Of a stretch of 64,000 nt of DNA, positions 10,021 to 21,582 are shown piece by piece. A program made the position numbers and the translations under genes. Location: contig CM050452.1 of assembly GCA_027563935.2 (NCBI GenBank), positions 34,418,850 through 34,482,849 on the forward strand, read 5' to 3'. Position 1 is the first letter of the stretch; every line of letters begins with the position of its first letter. This stretch comes from Costus lasius. Taxonomy: Eukaryota > Streptophyta > Magnoliopsida > Zingiberales > Costaceae. Under the pieces are notes generated by a model that was given only the letters and a program-made list of their open reading frames with translations, made no database searches and had not been told where the DNA came from.

Positions 10021-12911
10021 TGTAAGATCCAAGGATCTTAAGTCCTGGTAAGCATTATTTTTTGATTTAAATAAACTCGTTGGCTGTGATATTGTGTTCA
10101 TGATTTAAATAGAATTATTGACTGTGATATTTTTCTATGTATTGGTTGTTAATAGTTAATTAACTAGAGATTTTTGGATGTTAATGTTAATTAATTAACT
10201 AACTTATTGGATGTTAATTTTCAGTTAATTAATTAGAGTTTATTGGTTAATTAATTAGACCTTATTGGTTAATTAACTAGCTTATTGGATATTAATTAAA
10301 TCCTTATTGGATTTGCGTTTAAGTGAATTCATTAAATGGATGTTAATTTAAATTCTTATTGGACTTTCACTTAAACTATGGGTTATTGGGTTAGATGGAT
10401 ATTAGATTTAAAATTCGAATTGGTTAGTTAAATGGATTAAACCCTATTTGAATTAATTGGTTAATGGGTTAAAAATTAAAAACCGAAATGTTAAGTGGGA
10501 ATTTTCGGCTAGGGTAGAGTTTTTGGCGAAATTGTTGGCTTGGAAGAAACCTTGGGCGACGGCTAGGAGTAAGAAGGCGATCTTGGTGTTCTTGGAATTA
10601 TTGAGGTGATTTTCTTCATCTTCTTCCCTTGGCGAATTTCCTTGAGGTGAAGAAGCTTCCTTGGCGAGTTCTTGGAGATCCTTTGGGCGACATCAAGGCT
10701 TTAGACGATTTTTTTGTGTGGAGGATTTTCGGTTTAAGAGGTGAGTGGGGTGTCTTAATTGATTTCTAGCAATTTGGTTGTGTTAATTGATGCATTAGAT
10801 TGATTAGAAATTTTACCATGTTAAAAACCGAAAACTCAAGACTTCTCTTTGTTATAAACCGAAAGTTACAATGGTATAATTATCATGAAAACTCAAGACT
10901 CCTTGTTAACTAAGGTTTTATTTAAGTTGGAAATTTTATCATGCTAAAAACCAAATTATGATGTATCTTCATGAAAACCGAAAATTTGTATAGGTGTATA
11001 TCTCATGAAAACCGAAACTTGTAGCTTGAAATTTAAGGTATTTTTATAGGGAATTTTGGTAGCATTAAACCATTGAATTGGGAGTATGAAATTCTTGTTA
11101 ACTAGGTATTTTATAGGGAATTTTGGTAATATTAAATCATTGATTTTTGGTAGCATGAGAATCTTGTTTTAAATAGATATTATGTTTGAAACCGTGGGCT
11201 AGATGTGATGTTTTGTGAACCAGATTGTAAGAGCATGGATTTTAATCTTATGTTGATTTTTATGGATGCCCTAATAAATGCTAATAATATTATAAGAGTC
11301 ATGTTTGTTTATTTATGACCATGAATCTTTGTTTGAGAAATTTGGGTGATAACTTAGCAAGGCTGCACTGAATTGATCAGCATGAAACCTAAGGACTACC
11401 CTACATTATGTGATTATTTGAATGTTATGTGATTATGTGATTTTGAATATTATGCGGTTATGTGATTTTGAATATTATGTGGTTATGTGATTTCAAATAT
11501 TATATGTTGTGATCATGAAATGGTTAGGACTAAGGCTAAGTGTAACTGTGTGCTCAATGGGATAGTTGATATGTGATATGTTAAGGGTTGGATATTTCAG
11601 CCCTGTATTGTGATATGTGAAGGGGGTTGATGTTCAGCCTACCTGTTATGATTATTGTGATGGGGGTTGATGTTCAGCCTGCCCGATATGATTATTGTGA
11701 TGACTATCCTAGAGTCTAGTTGACACTTAGGAGTCCACCTTTGTGATATAAGATATAAGATGTGTCTGTTGTCCAGTAGGAACCCTTTGGGAGAATGGGT
11801 TTTGACGCAAAGTGCCATGTCTTGGTCGGACAGGGGGCCACCTCTTGATGTCATCACTCTTTTGTGTTATGGGGTGTCGTAGAGCAAAGTGCCACGTCAT
11901 GACCTGGCGGGGGCCACCTCTTGAATCTACACATCTTTTTGTGTTATGGGGTGTAGTAGAGCAAAGTGCCACGTCGTGACCTGGCGGGGGCCACCTCTTG
12001 ATTCTATACACTGTCCATCTATATGTTGCATGCAGGCTTCTCCCAGTGCTTAGGCCAAAGCCGGGTTAGACCATGATGGTCACTACTGAATATGCTGGAC
12101 AACTAGGTTAACTAAGTGGTCAATGTGTACAGTGGTTTAGAGTGTAGCTCTAGAACCTTAGTTACTCTATGGGGACAGTTGTGTGATGTCTTAGCAGTGT
12201 ATACTTGATTGTTCATATGTGTTTTGTTCTTTAATTTTGTTATATGTTGATATGATAATCTGTTAAAGATTTTTAAAATAATCTGCCTGTATTTTTGAAT
12301 GTATGCTATGGATGGTCGTTTGAGACTATCCACTCACTGGGCTGTGTAGCTCACCCCTCAATGTTTTCAGGTGTAGAACAGGGGCGCACTGCATGAGTTA
12401 GCATGTTATACGGATATTGTGATTCTCCATGCTGGTTGGATGTATAACTTTTGTGCTTAATTAACTGAGGCCGGATGTGGCTGAATTATATGAACTTGGG
12501 TTGCCAGTTGTGGCCAAACTATGTGTGAACTTGTGTTGCCGGTTGTGGCGGTTTTGATATTATGATTTTTGTGTCACCGCGGGCTTTGGCCTGGTTTCGG
12601 TGTTTGGTATCACTGTGAAACTTTATGGAATCGACGTTGTGATTTTGTTTTGAATTTCAGTTTGATGTGTATTTTTGCAATCGGTTTTGATATACATGTA
12701 ACTTGCATATGTCTAGTGCAAGTATTGCGTGGTGGCAGGTACCTTTATGAATTGTGTTTCTTGGAGATTGTATGTATGGATTTTTGGGAATTTTCAGATC
12801 GTGTTTCTTGAACTCGGTTTTACCTAGCATGTGAATCGATCTTGTATGACACATCCTGTTTCTTCTGTGATTTGTGTTGCTTGTTTGGGGTTAAGATAAC
12901 GGGATGTTACA
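10021..12911 (+). repeat. 5' LTR of gypsy B
   Basis: Begins TGTAAGATCC and ends GGGATGTTACA. It is AT-rich at its start, with many ttaattaa and tattggatg words, and contains a 76-77-bp tandem repeat (11805-12005). No coding sequence is supported. Confidence 0.95.
11805..12005 (+). repeat. 76-77-bp tandem repeat inside B LTR
   Basis: About two and a half copies. The marker word gggggccacctcttga starts at 11833, 11909 and 11986, with gcaaagtgcca and gtgttatggggtgt in between. The same array lies at 19435-19635 in the 3' LTR. Confidence 0.85.
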
Positions 12912-12914
12912 GAA

Positions 12915-12925
12915 TGGTATCAGAG
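12915..12925 (+). other. Primer-binding site (tRNA-iMet) of gypsy B
   Basis: TGGTATCAGAG three bases after the 5' LTR matches the first 11 bases of the initiator-Met primer site. The next bases are gc, so one extra g separates it from the usual C. Confidence 0.9.
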
Positions 12926-13037
12926 GCGTTGGCTAGCTAAAACTTAGTTCGGGGGAAAACATGTTTGTGTATTGCTAGACACCTGACAGATTATGTTTGC
13001 TTTTCCTTACTGTGATATGTGTGTGTAGGAATTTAAG

Positions 13038-16000
13038 ATGGTGCGAACCAGAGGAAATGCTAGTGGCGAGGATGAGCAGCCTTCGAACCTCACGAGAACT
13101 ATTGAGGCTCTGACTGGCATGGTACAGCAACAAGGTGCCATGATAGAGAGGCAAGCTCAGATGCTGCAACAGCAACAGACTCAGCATCAAGAGGCGCAAT
13201 AGCTGCTCTTGCAGCAGTTGACTCAAGAGAGACCCCAGACTACTACTCGGGCGGTGGGGGATGACTCTCAGGAGGGCGCTCACAGGCGCTATGCTTCACT
13301 TGTGAGTGAATTCCAGAAACTGGGTCCCAGCTCTTTTTATGGGGGCTCAGAATCCAGTACTGCCGAGAACTGGCAGTTGTGCTTGGAAAAGATTTTCCAA
13401 GTCATGCGGTGCTCGGACGAAGACAAGTTATGTCTGACCACCTATATGATGCGTGGTGACGCAGATGAGTGGTGGAAGGGCATGGTGAGACTTGCTGAGG
13501 AAAAACTTGAGACAGTAGATTGGCCCTATTTCTTGTCTCAATTTAATGAGAAGTACTTCCCTGATAGCTTGGTGGAGGACCGAGAGGTGGCATTTATTCA
13601 CCTGGAGCAGGGTGATATGACAGTAGACCAGTATGAATTGCAGTTCACTAAGTTGGGAAAGTATGCCCCTCACCTGATAAACACTAAAAAGAGGAGAGCT
13701 ACTAAGTTTCTCAGAGGTCTCAGATGGGACATTAGAGAGCAGGTTGGTGCTCAGCACTTGGAGACCTATGTTGAGACTGTTGGGCGAGCACGCACCATTG
13801 AGAGATACATATCTGAGAGGAGTTCTCATGTTGCCGTGACAGTGGTTCCTGCAGCTGAGACGGCAGCTCCTCAGTATGGCATTGGCGGCAAGGGTAAGAA
13901 GTACCCCAAGCATAAGGATTACAAGAAGAGCAGGTATAAGCCTTACTCTTACAAGGCACCGCAGCAGTTCAGGGATGTCAGAGATGTAAAGAACAGTATC
14001 ACAGAGGATAGGACTTGTAATTATTGTGGGATCAAGGGACATCTGGTGAAGGATTGTTATAAGAAGATTGGTGTATGCTTCAGATGTAAGAAACCAGGGC
14101 ACATGGTCAAAGACTGCAAAGAGCCTGAGATACAGAATAGAGGCGCAGAGAAGCCTACAGTCCAGACACGAGTTTATGCTGTGGCTGAGAAGGACATACG
14201 AGCTTCCCGATTCATCGTGGAAGGTACCTTATTTGTATTTGATCAGTTAGCTCGTATCTTATTTGACCCTGGTGCAAATCTGTCTTTTGTATCTGTTAGA
14301 TTTGCTGCATGTTTACCTGTTGTACCTAAGATGCTAGATTACGTTGTGTCTGTCAGTACTCCCTTAGGAAAGTCATTATCTACAGATACTGTTTGTGCTA
14401 ATTGTGTAGTGCATGTAGAGGGTTATGAGTTTCTGGTAGATCTAATCCTCTTAGACATGCAAGATTATGATGTCATCTTAGGAATGGATTGGTTGTCTTC
14501 ACATCATGCCACTGTGGATTGCTTTGAGAAAGTAATCACTTTAAATCTGCTAGATGGGAATCGGATTTTTGTGAGAGGTCTAGTGTCAGACCAAGGACCA
14601 CATGTAATATCTTTTCTGCAGGCCAGAAAGTTACTTGCTAGTGGGTGTAAGGGTTACCTTGCGCATGTTAAGGTGCAGGATGATTCTACTTCTGATTTGA
14701 CTCAAATGGCGGTGGTGAAAGAGTTTCCTGATGTGTTCTCTGAGGAATTTTCAGGCTTGCCACCAATTAGAGAAGTGGAGTTTGGCATTGAGTTGGCGCC
14801 AGGTACGGCACCTATCTCCAGAGCTCCTTATCGCATGGCTACCTTAGAGTTGGCTGAACTTAAGAAACAACTGGAGGAATTGCTAGAGAAAGGGTACATT
14901 CGGCCTAGTGCTTCTCCCTGGGGAGCGCCAGTGCTGTTTGTAAAGAAGAAAGATGGAACCCTGAGGATGTGTATAGACTACAGGCAACTGAACCAAGTGA
15001 CTATCAAGAATAAGTATCCTCTTCCCAGAATTGATGATCTGTTTGATCAATTACAGGGAGCTACAGTGTTCTCTAAGATTGATCTGAGATCAGGGTATTA
15101 TCAGCTTAGAGTAAAGGATGAGGATATATTTAAGACTGCTTTCAGGACCAGGTATGGGCATTTTGAATTTTTAGTTATGCCTTTTGGACTGACGAATGCA
15201 CCTGCTGTCTTCATGGATTTGATGAACAGGGTATTCCATGAATTGCTTGACTCTTGTGTGGTAGTCTTTATAGACGATATTTTGGTATACTCACGGACTA
15301 CTTCAGATCATGTCAGTGACTTGCGCAGAGTGCTGGAGGTTCTGAGGAAGAACCGATTATATGCCAAGGCTAGTAAGTGTGAGTTCTGGCTAGAGAAGAT
15401 TAGTTTCCTCGGGCATGTGATTTCTGGTCAGGGGGTGTCTGTGGATCCAGTTAAAGTGCAAGCCATCCTCAATTGGGGAAGACCGACTAGCGCTACTGAG
15501 ATCAGAAGTTTCCTGGGTTTAGCAGGTTACTACCGGAGATTTGTTGAGGGATTCTCCAAGCTGGCGGGTCCTTTAACTAAATTAACCAGAAAGGAGGCTA
15601 AGTTTATTTGGGATGACAAGTGTGAAGAGAGCTTTCAGGAGCTGAAGAGGAGGTTGACTAGTACCCCGATCCTCATTATTCCCAGTGATGGGGAAAGGTT
15701 TACTGTCTATACAGATGCTTCAGGCAAGGGGTTGGGTTGTGTCTTGATGCAGAAGGGTTCTGTATTAGCCTATGCTTCGAGACAACTGAAGGAGTATGAA
15801 TTGAACTACCCTACTCATGATTTAGAGTTGGCGGCCGTAGTCTTTGCTTTGAAGATATGGCGTCACTATTTGTTGGGTCAGGAGTTTGATCTGTTCACTG
15901 ATCACCAGAGTCTCAAGTACATCTTCACTCAGAAGGAGTTAAACATGAGACAGAGAAGATGGATGGAGTTGATCAAAGACTATGACTTCTCTATTCAGTA

Positions 16001-17621
16001 TCAGGCTGGAAAGGCCAATGTGGTGGCGGATGCACTGAGCAGACATCCAGTTACTTCAGTAGCAGCACTACGGGTCAGTGAGTGGCAGTTGCTGCAGGAG
16101 TTTAGCGATCTCAAGATCAGTGTTTCTCCTAGAGTTCAGTCGGGTTATGTGGCTTTTCTCAGAGTACAGTCTGCTTTGTTGCAGAAGATCCGGGATCAGC
16201 AGTCTGTGGATCCGAAATTAGTTCAGATCAGGGATAGTCTGGTTGATGGCGCAGTTCAGGATTTTAGCCTGTCTGATGATGGTATTCTTCGGTTTCGTGG
16301 AAGGGTATGTGTCCCTGAGGAACTGAGCTTGAGGAAAGAAATATTGGAGGACAGCCATAACTCCAAATATTCTCTACATCCTGGTGTGACTAAGATGTAT
16401 CAGGACCTTAAGAAAAATTTTTGGTGGCCGGGTATGAAGAAAGAAGTATCTGATTTTGTCTCTAGGTGTTTAACCTGTCAGACTGTAAAGGCTGAACATC
16501 AGAAGCCTGGCGGTTTGTTGCAGCCTCTTCCTATTCCTGAGTGGAAGTGGGAATGCATCAGTATGGATTTTGTGTGTGGTTTGCCTAGAACCAAATTGGG
16601 TCATGATGCTATCTGGGTGATTGTTGATAGACTCACTAAATCAGCCCATTTCCTTCCGATTAAGATGACTTATTCTTTAGAGAGACTGGCCAGATTGTAC
16701 ATTGATGAGATAGTCAGACTGCATGGAGTGCCGGTTGATATTGTGTCTGATAGGGACTCTCGGTTTTTGTCCAGATTTTGGAAGAGCTTACATGAGGGTT
16801 TGGGTACTAAGTTGAGTTTTAGTACAGCATACCATCCTCAGTCTGATGGCCAGACAGAGCGTACTATACAGACTCTAGAAGACTTGTTGAGAGCTTATGT
16901 GGTTGATTGGAGTTCTGAGTGGAACCGGGATCTATCTTTGATAGAGTTCACTTATAATAATAGCTTCCACTCCAGTATTCAGATGGCTCCATATGAGGCT
17001 TTGTATGGAAGAAGGTGTAGGACTCCCTTGTGTTGGGAGGAAATTGGTGACAGAATGATTTTGAGATCTGATGCAGTTCAGGAGACTACTGATAAGGTCA
17101 GAGAGATACAGAATAAACTGAAGATTTCTCGGGACAGACAGAAGAGTTATGCTGATGACCGTCGTCGTTCCTTGGAGTTTATGGTAGGGGATCATGTTTT
17201 CTTAAAGGTGTCACCTACTAAGAGTGTTATGAAGTTTGGCAAAAAGGGCAAGTTGAGCCCTAGGTTTGTAGGCCCTTTTGACATTATTGAGAGAATTGGT
17301 CCAGTGGCTTACCGGTTAGCTTTACCTCCTGCTATGGATCATGTGCATAATGTGTTCCATGTTTCTATTTTGAGGAAATATCATCCTGATCCATCTCATG
17401 TATTGGAATTGGAACCTCTTCAGATTCAGAGTGATTTGACTTTTGAGGAAAGACCTCTCCGGATTGTGGATAGAAAGGATAAAGTTCTGAGGAACAAGAC
17501 TATACCTTTGGTAAAGGTTATCTGGGGAAATCAGTCGGTTGAGGAGGCGACTTGGGAGACTGAAGCTGATATGAGGAAATTTTATGCTTATCTCTTTGAT
17601 GATATGGATGCTGAGCTTTAG
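13038..17621 (+). CDS. Gypsy Gag-Pol polyprotein with one in-frame TAG
   Basis: From the ATG at 13038 the frame has 1527 sense and stop positions before its terminator. One TAG interrupts it at 13200-13202, in a Gln-rich stretch after codon 54. From 13203 it is open for 1472 codons. Domains in order: Gag; two zinc knuckles ([28 protein letters not shown]) near 327-360; protease with LFDPGAN near 411; RT with MPFGLTNAP and FIDDILVYS (about 744); RNase H with [10 protein letters not shown] (about 891). Integrase follows, with the H-H-C-C finger (ending CLTC) and core residues in MDFVCGLP and SDRDSRF. The tail [16 protein letters not shown] is chromodomain-like. RT before integrase defines gypsy. 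The stop is most simply CAG to TAG, and translation could also begin downstream or read through. Confidence 0.93.
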
Positions 17622-17637
17622 AGGACTAAAGCTTTAT

Positions 17638-17650
17638 AAGGAGGGAGGGA
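17638..17650 (+). other. Polypurine tract of gypsy B
   Basis: aaggagggaggga directly precedes the TGTAAG start of the 3' LTR, 16 bases after the pol stop codon. Confidence 0.9.
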
Positions 17651-20541
17651 TGTAAGATCCAAGGATCTTAAGTCCTGGTAAGCATTATTTTTTGATTTAA
17701 ATAAACTCGTTGGCTGTGATATTGTGTTCATGATTTAAATAGAATTATTGACTGTGATATTTTTCTATGTATTGGTTGTTAATAGTTAATTAACTAGAGA
17801 TTTTTGGATGTTAATGTTAATTAATTAACTAACTTATTGGATGTTAATTTTCAGTTAATTAATTAGAGTTTATTGGTTAATTAATTAGACCTTATTGGTT
17901 AATTAACTAGCTTATTGGATATTAATTAAATCCTTATTGGATTTGCGTTTAAGTGAATTCATTAAATGGATGTTAATTTAAATTCTTATTGGACTTTCAT
18001 TTAAACTATGGGTTATTGGGTTAGATGGATATTAGATTTAAAATTCGAATTAGTTAGTTAAATGGATTAAACCCTATTTGAATTAATTGGTTAATGGGTT
18101 AAAAATTAAAAACCGAAATGTTAAGTGGGAATTTTCGGCTAGGGTAGAGTTTTTGGCGAAATTGTTGGCTTGGAAGAAACCTTGGGCGACGGCTAGGAGG
18201 AAGAAGGCGATCTTGGTGTTCTTGGAATTATTGAGGTGATTTTCTTCATCTTCTTCCCTTGGCGAATTTCCTTGAGGTGAAGAAGCTTCCTTGGCGAGTT
18301 CTTGGAGATCCTTTGGGCGACATCAAGGCTTTAGACGATTTTTTTGTGTGGAGGATTTTCGGTTTAAGAGGTGAGTGGGGTGTCTTAATTGATTTCTAGC
18401 AATTTGGTTGTGTTAATTGATGCATTAGATTGATTAGAAATTTTACCATGTTAAAAATCGAAAACTCAAGACTTCTCTTTGTTATAAACCGAAAGTTACA
18501 ATGGTATAATTATCATGAAAACTCAAGACTCCTTGTTAACTAAGGTTTTATTTAAGTTGGAAATTTTATCATGCTAAAAACCAAATTATGATGTATCTTC
18601 ATGAAAACCGAAAATTTGTATAGGTGTATATCTCATGAAAACCGAAACTTGTAGCTTGAAATTTAAGGTATTTTTATAGGGAATTTTGGTAGCATTAAAC
18701 CATTGAATTGGGAGTATGAAATTCTTGTTAACTAGGTATTTTATAGGGCATTTTGGTAATATTAAATCATTGATTTTTGGTAGCATGAGAATCTTGTTTT
18801 AAATAGATATTATGTTTGAAACTGTGGGCTAGATGTGATGTTTTGTGAACCAGATTGTAAGAGCATGGATTTTAATCTTATGTTGATTTTTATGGATGCC
18901 CTAATAAATGCTAATAATATTATAAGAGTCATGTTTGTTTATTTATGACCATGAATCTTTGTTTGAGAAATTTGGGTGATAACTTAGCAAGGCTGCAATG
19001 AATTGATCAGCATGAAACCTAAGGACTACCCTACATTATGTGATTATTTGAATGTTATGTGATTATGTGATTTTGAATATTATGCAGTTATGTGATTTTG
19101 AATATTATGTGGTTATGTGATTTCAAATATTATATGTTGTGATCATGGAATGGTTAGGACTAAGGCTAAGTGTAACTGTGTGCTCAATGGGATAGTTGAT
19201 ATGTGATATGTTAAGGGTTGGATATTTCAGCCCTGTATTGTGATATGTGAAGGGGGTTGATGTTCAGCCTGCCTGTTATGATTATTGTGATGGGGGTTGA
19301 TGTTCAGCCTGCCCGATATGATTATTGTGATGACTATCCTAGAGTCTAGTTGACACTTAGGAGTCCACCTTTGTGATATAAGATATAAGATGTGTCTGTT
19401 GTCCAGTAGGAACCCTTTGGGAGAATGGGTTTTGACGCAAAGTGCTATGTTTTGGTCGGACAGGGGGCCACCTCTTGATGTCATCACTCTTTTGTGTTAT
19501 GGGGTGTCGTAGAGCAAAGTGCCACGTCATGACCTAGCGGGGGCCACCTCTTGAATCTACACATCTTTTTGTGTTATGGGGTGTAGTAGAGCAAAGTGCC
19601 ACGTCGTGACCTGGCGGGGGCCACCTCTTGATTCTATACACTGTCCATCTATATGTTGCATGCAGGCTTCTCCCAGTGCTTAGGCCAAAGCCGGGTTAGA
19701 CCATGATGGTCACTACTGAATATGCTGGACAACTAGGTTAACTAAGTGGTTAATGTGTACAGTGGTTTAGAGTGTAGCTCTAGAACCTTAGTTACTCTAT
19801 GGGGACAGTTGTGTGATGTCTTGGCAGTGTATACTTGATTGTTCATATGTGTTTTGTTCTTTAATTTTGTTATATGTTGATATGATAATCTGTTAAAGAT
19901 TTTTAAAATAATCTGCCTGTATTTTTGAATGTATGCTATGGATGGTCGTTTGAGACTATCCACTCACTGGGCTGTGTAGCTCACCCCTCAATGTTTTCAG
20001 GTGTAGAACAGGGGCGCACTGCATGAGTTAGCATGTTATACGGATATTGTGATTCTTTATGCTGGTTGGATGTATAACTTTTGTGCTTAATTAACTGAGG
20101 CCGGATGTGGCTGAATTATATGAACTTGGGTTGCCAGTTGTGGCCAAACTATGTGTGAACTTGTGTTGCCGGTTGTGGCGGTTTTGATATTATGATTTTT
20201 GTGTCACCACGGGCTTTGGCCTGGTTTCGGTGTTTGGTATCACTGTGAAACTTTATGGAATCGACGTTGTGATTTTGTTTTGAATTTCAGTTTGATGTGT
20301 ATTTTTGCAATCGGTTTTGATATACATGTAACTTGCATATGTCTAGTGCAAGTATTGCGTGGTGGCAGGTACCTTTATGAATTGTGTTTCTTGGAGATTG
20401 TATGTATGGATTTTTGGGAATTTTCAGATCGTGTTTCTTGAACTCGGTTTTACCTAGCATGTGAATCGATCTTGTATGACACATCCTGTTTCTTCTGTGA
20501 TTTGTGTTGCTTGTTTGGGGTTAAGATAACGGGATGTTACA
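17651..20541 (+). repeat. 3' LTR of gypsy B
   Basis: A 2891-bp copy of 10021-12911 with scattered single-base differences. Examples are gcggtta against gcagtta near 19085 and accgcggg against accacggg near 20209. It is followed by the duplication atggc at 20542-20546. Confidence 0.95.
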
Positions 20542-21291
20542 ATGGCCATGACCGCGTTCGCTTCTGGAATCTCCGGTTTTTCTATTTTTTTTGCTGTGAC
20601 CATGATGAACAAGGTCGTCACACTCGTGCTTAAGTCCGCCGAATTCCGCCGAGCTCGTCATAGCCTGCCAGTGACGGGATGCACGGCCGTGCTTACTTTT
20701 TGGACTCTTCTCTAAGGCCGTCACACCCGTGATGGGCATCATGGCCTGCCCATGTTCAATGCGCAAGAAATTGGGGAGGGGAGTGTTTTCTCATCCGATT
20801 CGTCCCCTTCTTTAGTGCTAGCTTCTCCAGCATCAACTCCTCCGATGTACGAATGCTCGTGGATGAAGAAGGAGATGGGAAAAAAATAATGGAGCACAAT
20901 AGAACTTAGAAAACAGGTGAACCTGACCCGCCGGAGGTGGTGGGATTTGCTTCTTATAAAGCTGGAAATAGACTTTCGAGTCAAGGCACCAACCAAGACT
21001 ATTACAAAATCTTGAATCAAGGCACCGACCATGAATTCCACAAGCTGGGGACACTTTGCTCACCAGGTGAACTCTACATTCTACTATAGAACTGAAGACT
21101 AATGCTAACCCATCCTCCTCTTTTATTGAACAAGAGGGGAGGGATTGAGACAAAAGAGAAATCCTATCAACTACCAACTCTTGCATCCCCAAAAGTGGTC
21201 AAGCTGTAGCAAAAGACAAAATGTAACTAATCTCTAACAACTAAAGTGAAGCTTCTACGCATTCCTTGAGTCCACGGAGGGTGGGTAGCCG
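20542..21291 (-). other. V1: LTR-like sequence downstream of the V1 frame
   Basis: Unclassified. On the minus strand it follows a reading frame ending at 21292. It has LTR-like features: ctcttgttcaataaaagagg near 21115-21135 as a TATA-like site, then ttagtcttcagttctatagtag. The same order of words (tagttggtagtt, ccctctt...ataaaa, ttagttttcagtttt) occurs on the plus strand at 42160-42340 (V2). Two near copies of caaggcacc-accatga occur near 20980-21035. Gypsy B interrupts it, and the sequence left of B (before 10021) belongs to the same host sequence. Confidence 0.4.
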
Positions 21292-21543
21292 TTAAACTAA
21301 CTCAAAGCCCGCCGCGATGAAACAGTAGAATTTGGAGATAGTGGGCTGGTTCATCGTGGTTGAAGCTTGTTCTTGGGCTGTGTTGTTGAGATGGTTTTGG
21401 TATCCATCTTGGGCCAGACCTTCAAATGGTCGAGTCATGAGGCCCATAGGTTGAAGGACTTCAGTATGGACTGATAGTGGGCTAATGACTCGCATGTAGT
21501 GATCCATTGGTTGACTTGAGCGTTGTGATCGCCGGATTATCAC
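21292..21543 (-). pseudogene. V1: C-terminal fragment of an unrecognised TE-like frame
   Basis: The last 83 residues of a frame ending PTISKFYCFIAAGFELV and then a stop. I do not recognise the family. A frame at 41872-42084 on the opposite strand ends PTISKFCCFMAACSEMV, with similar spacing of upstream DGYQN/DHYHN and NTAQ/NSAQ words. Two copies 20 kb apart, each followed by LTR-like DNA, suggest the C-terminus of a retrotransposon protein. The frame stays open upstream to about the Y1 insertion point at 21582, so Y1 probably truncated it. No catalytic motif is visible. Confidence 0.45.
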
Positions 21544-21582
21544 CTTGTTGGGCTTTCTTGGATCCTCCTTAGATAGATAAAC

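Larger units (their letters stand above)
10021..20541 (+). mobile_element. Gypsy LTR retrotransposon B (Tekay/Del-like)
   Basis: A complete Ty3/gypsy element of 10521 bp with two 2891-bp LTRs (10021-12911, 17651-20541) and the duplication atggc at 10016-10020 and 20542-20546. It has an initiator-Met primer site, one long gag-pol frame, and the polypurine tract aaggagggaggga. By eye I count about 18 substitutions and no length change between the LTRs, about 0.6%. At the commonly used plant rate of 1.3e-8 per site per year this is roughly a quarter of a million years. Long LTRs and a C-terminal chromodomain-like tail suit the Tekay/Del chromoviruses. Confidence 0.95.

Noticed and set aside
12569..12811. 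80-residue plus-strand frame in the B LTR (also at 20199)
   Set aside because: Inside an LTR, no domain, present only because the LTR is duplicated.
20521..21192. Overlapping minus-strand frames of 81-119 residues
   Set aside because: They overlap each other and the first begins in the B LTR; no similarity to a known protein is visible. Treated as LTR-like DNA of V1.
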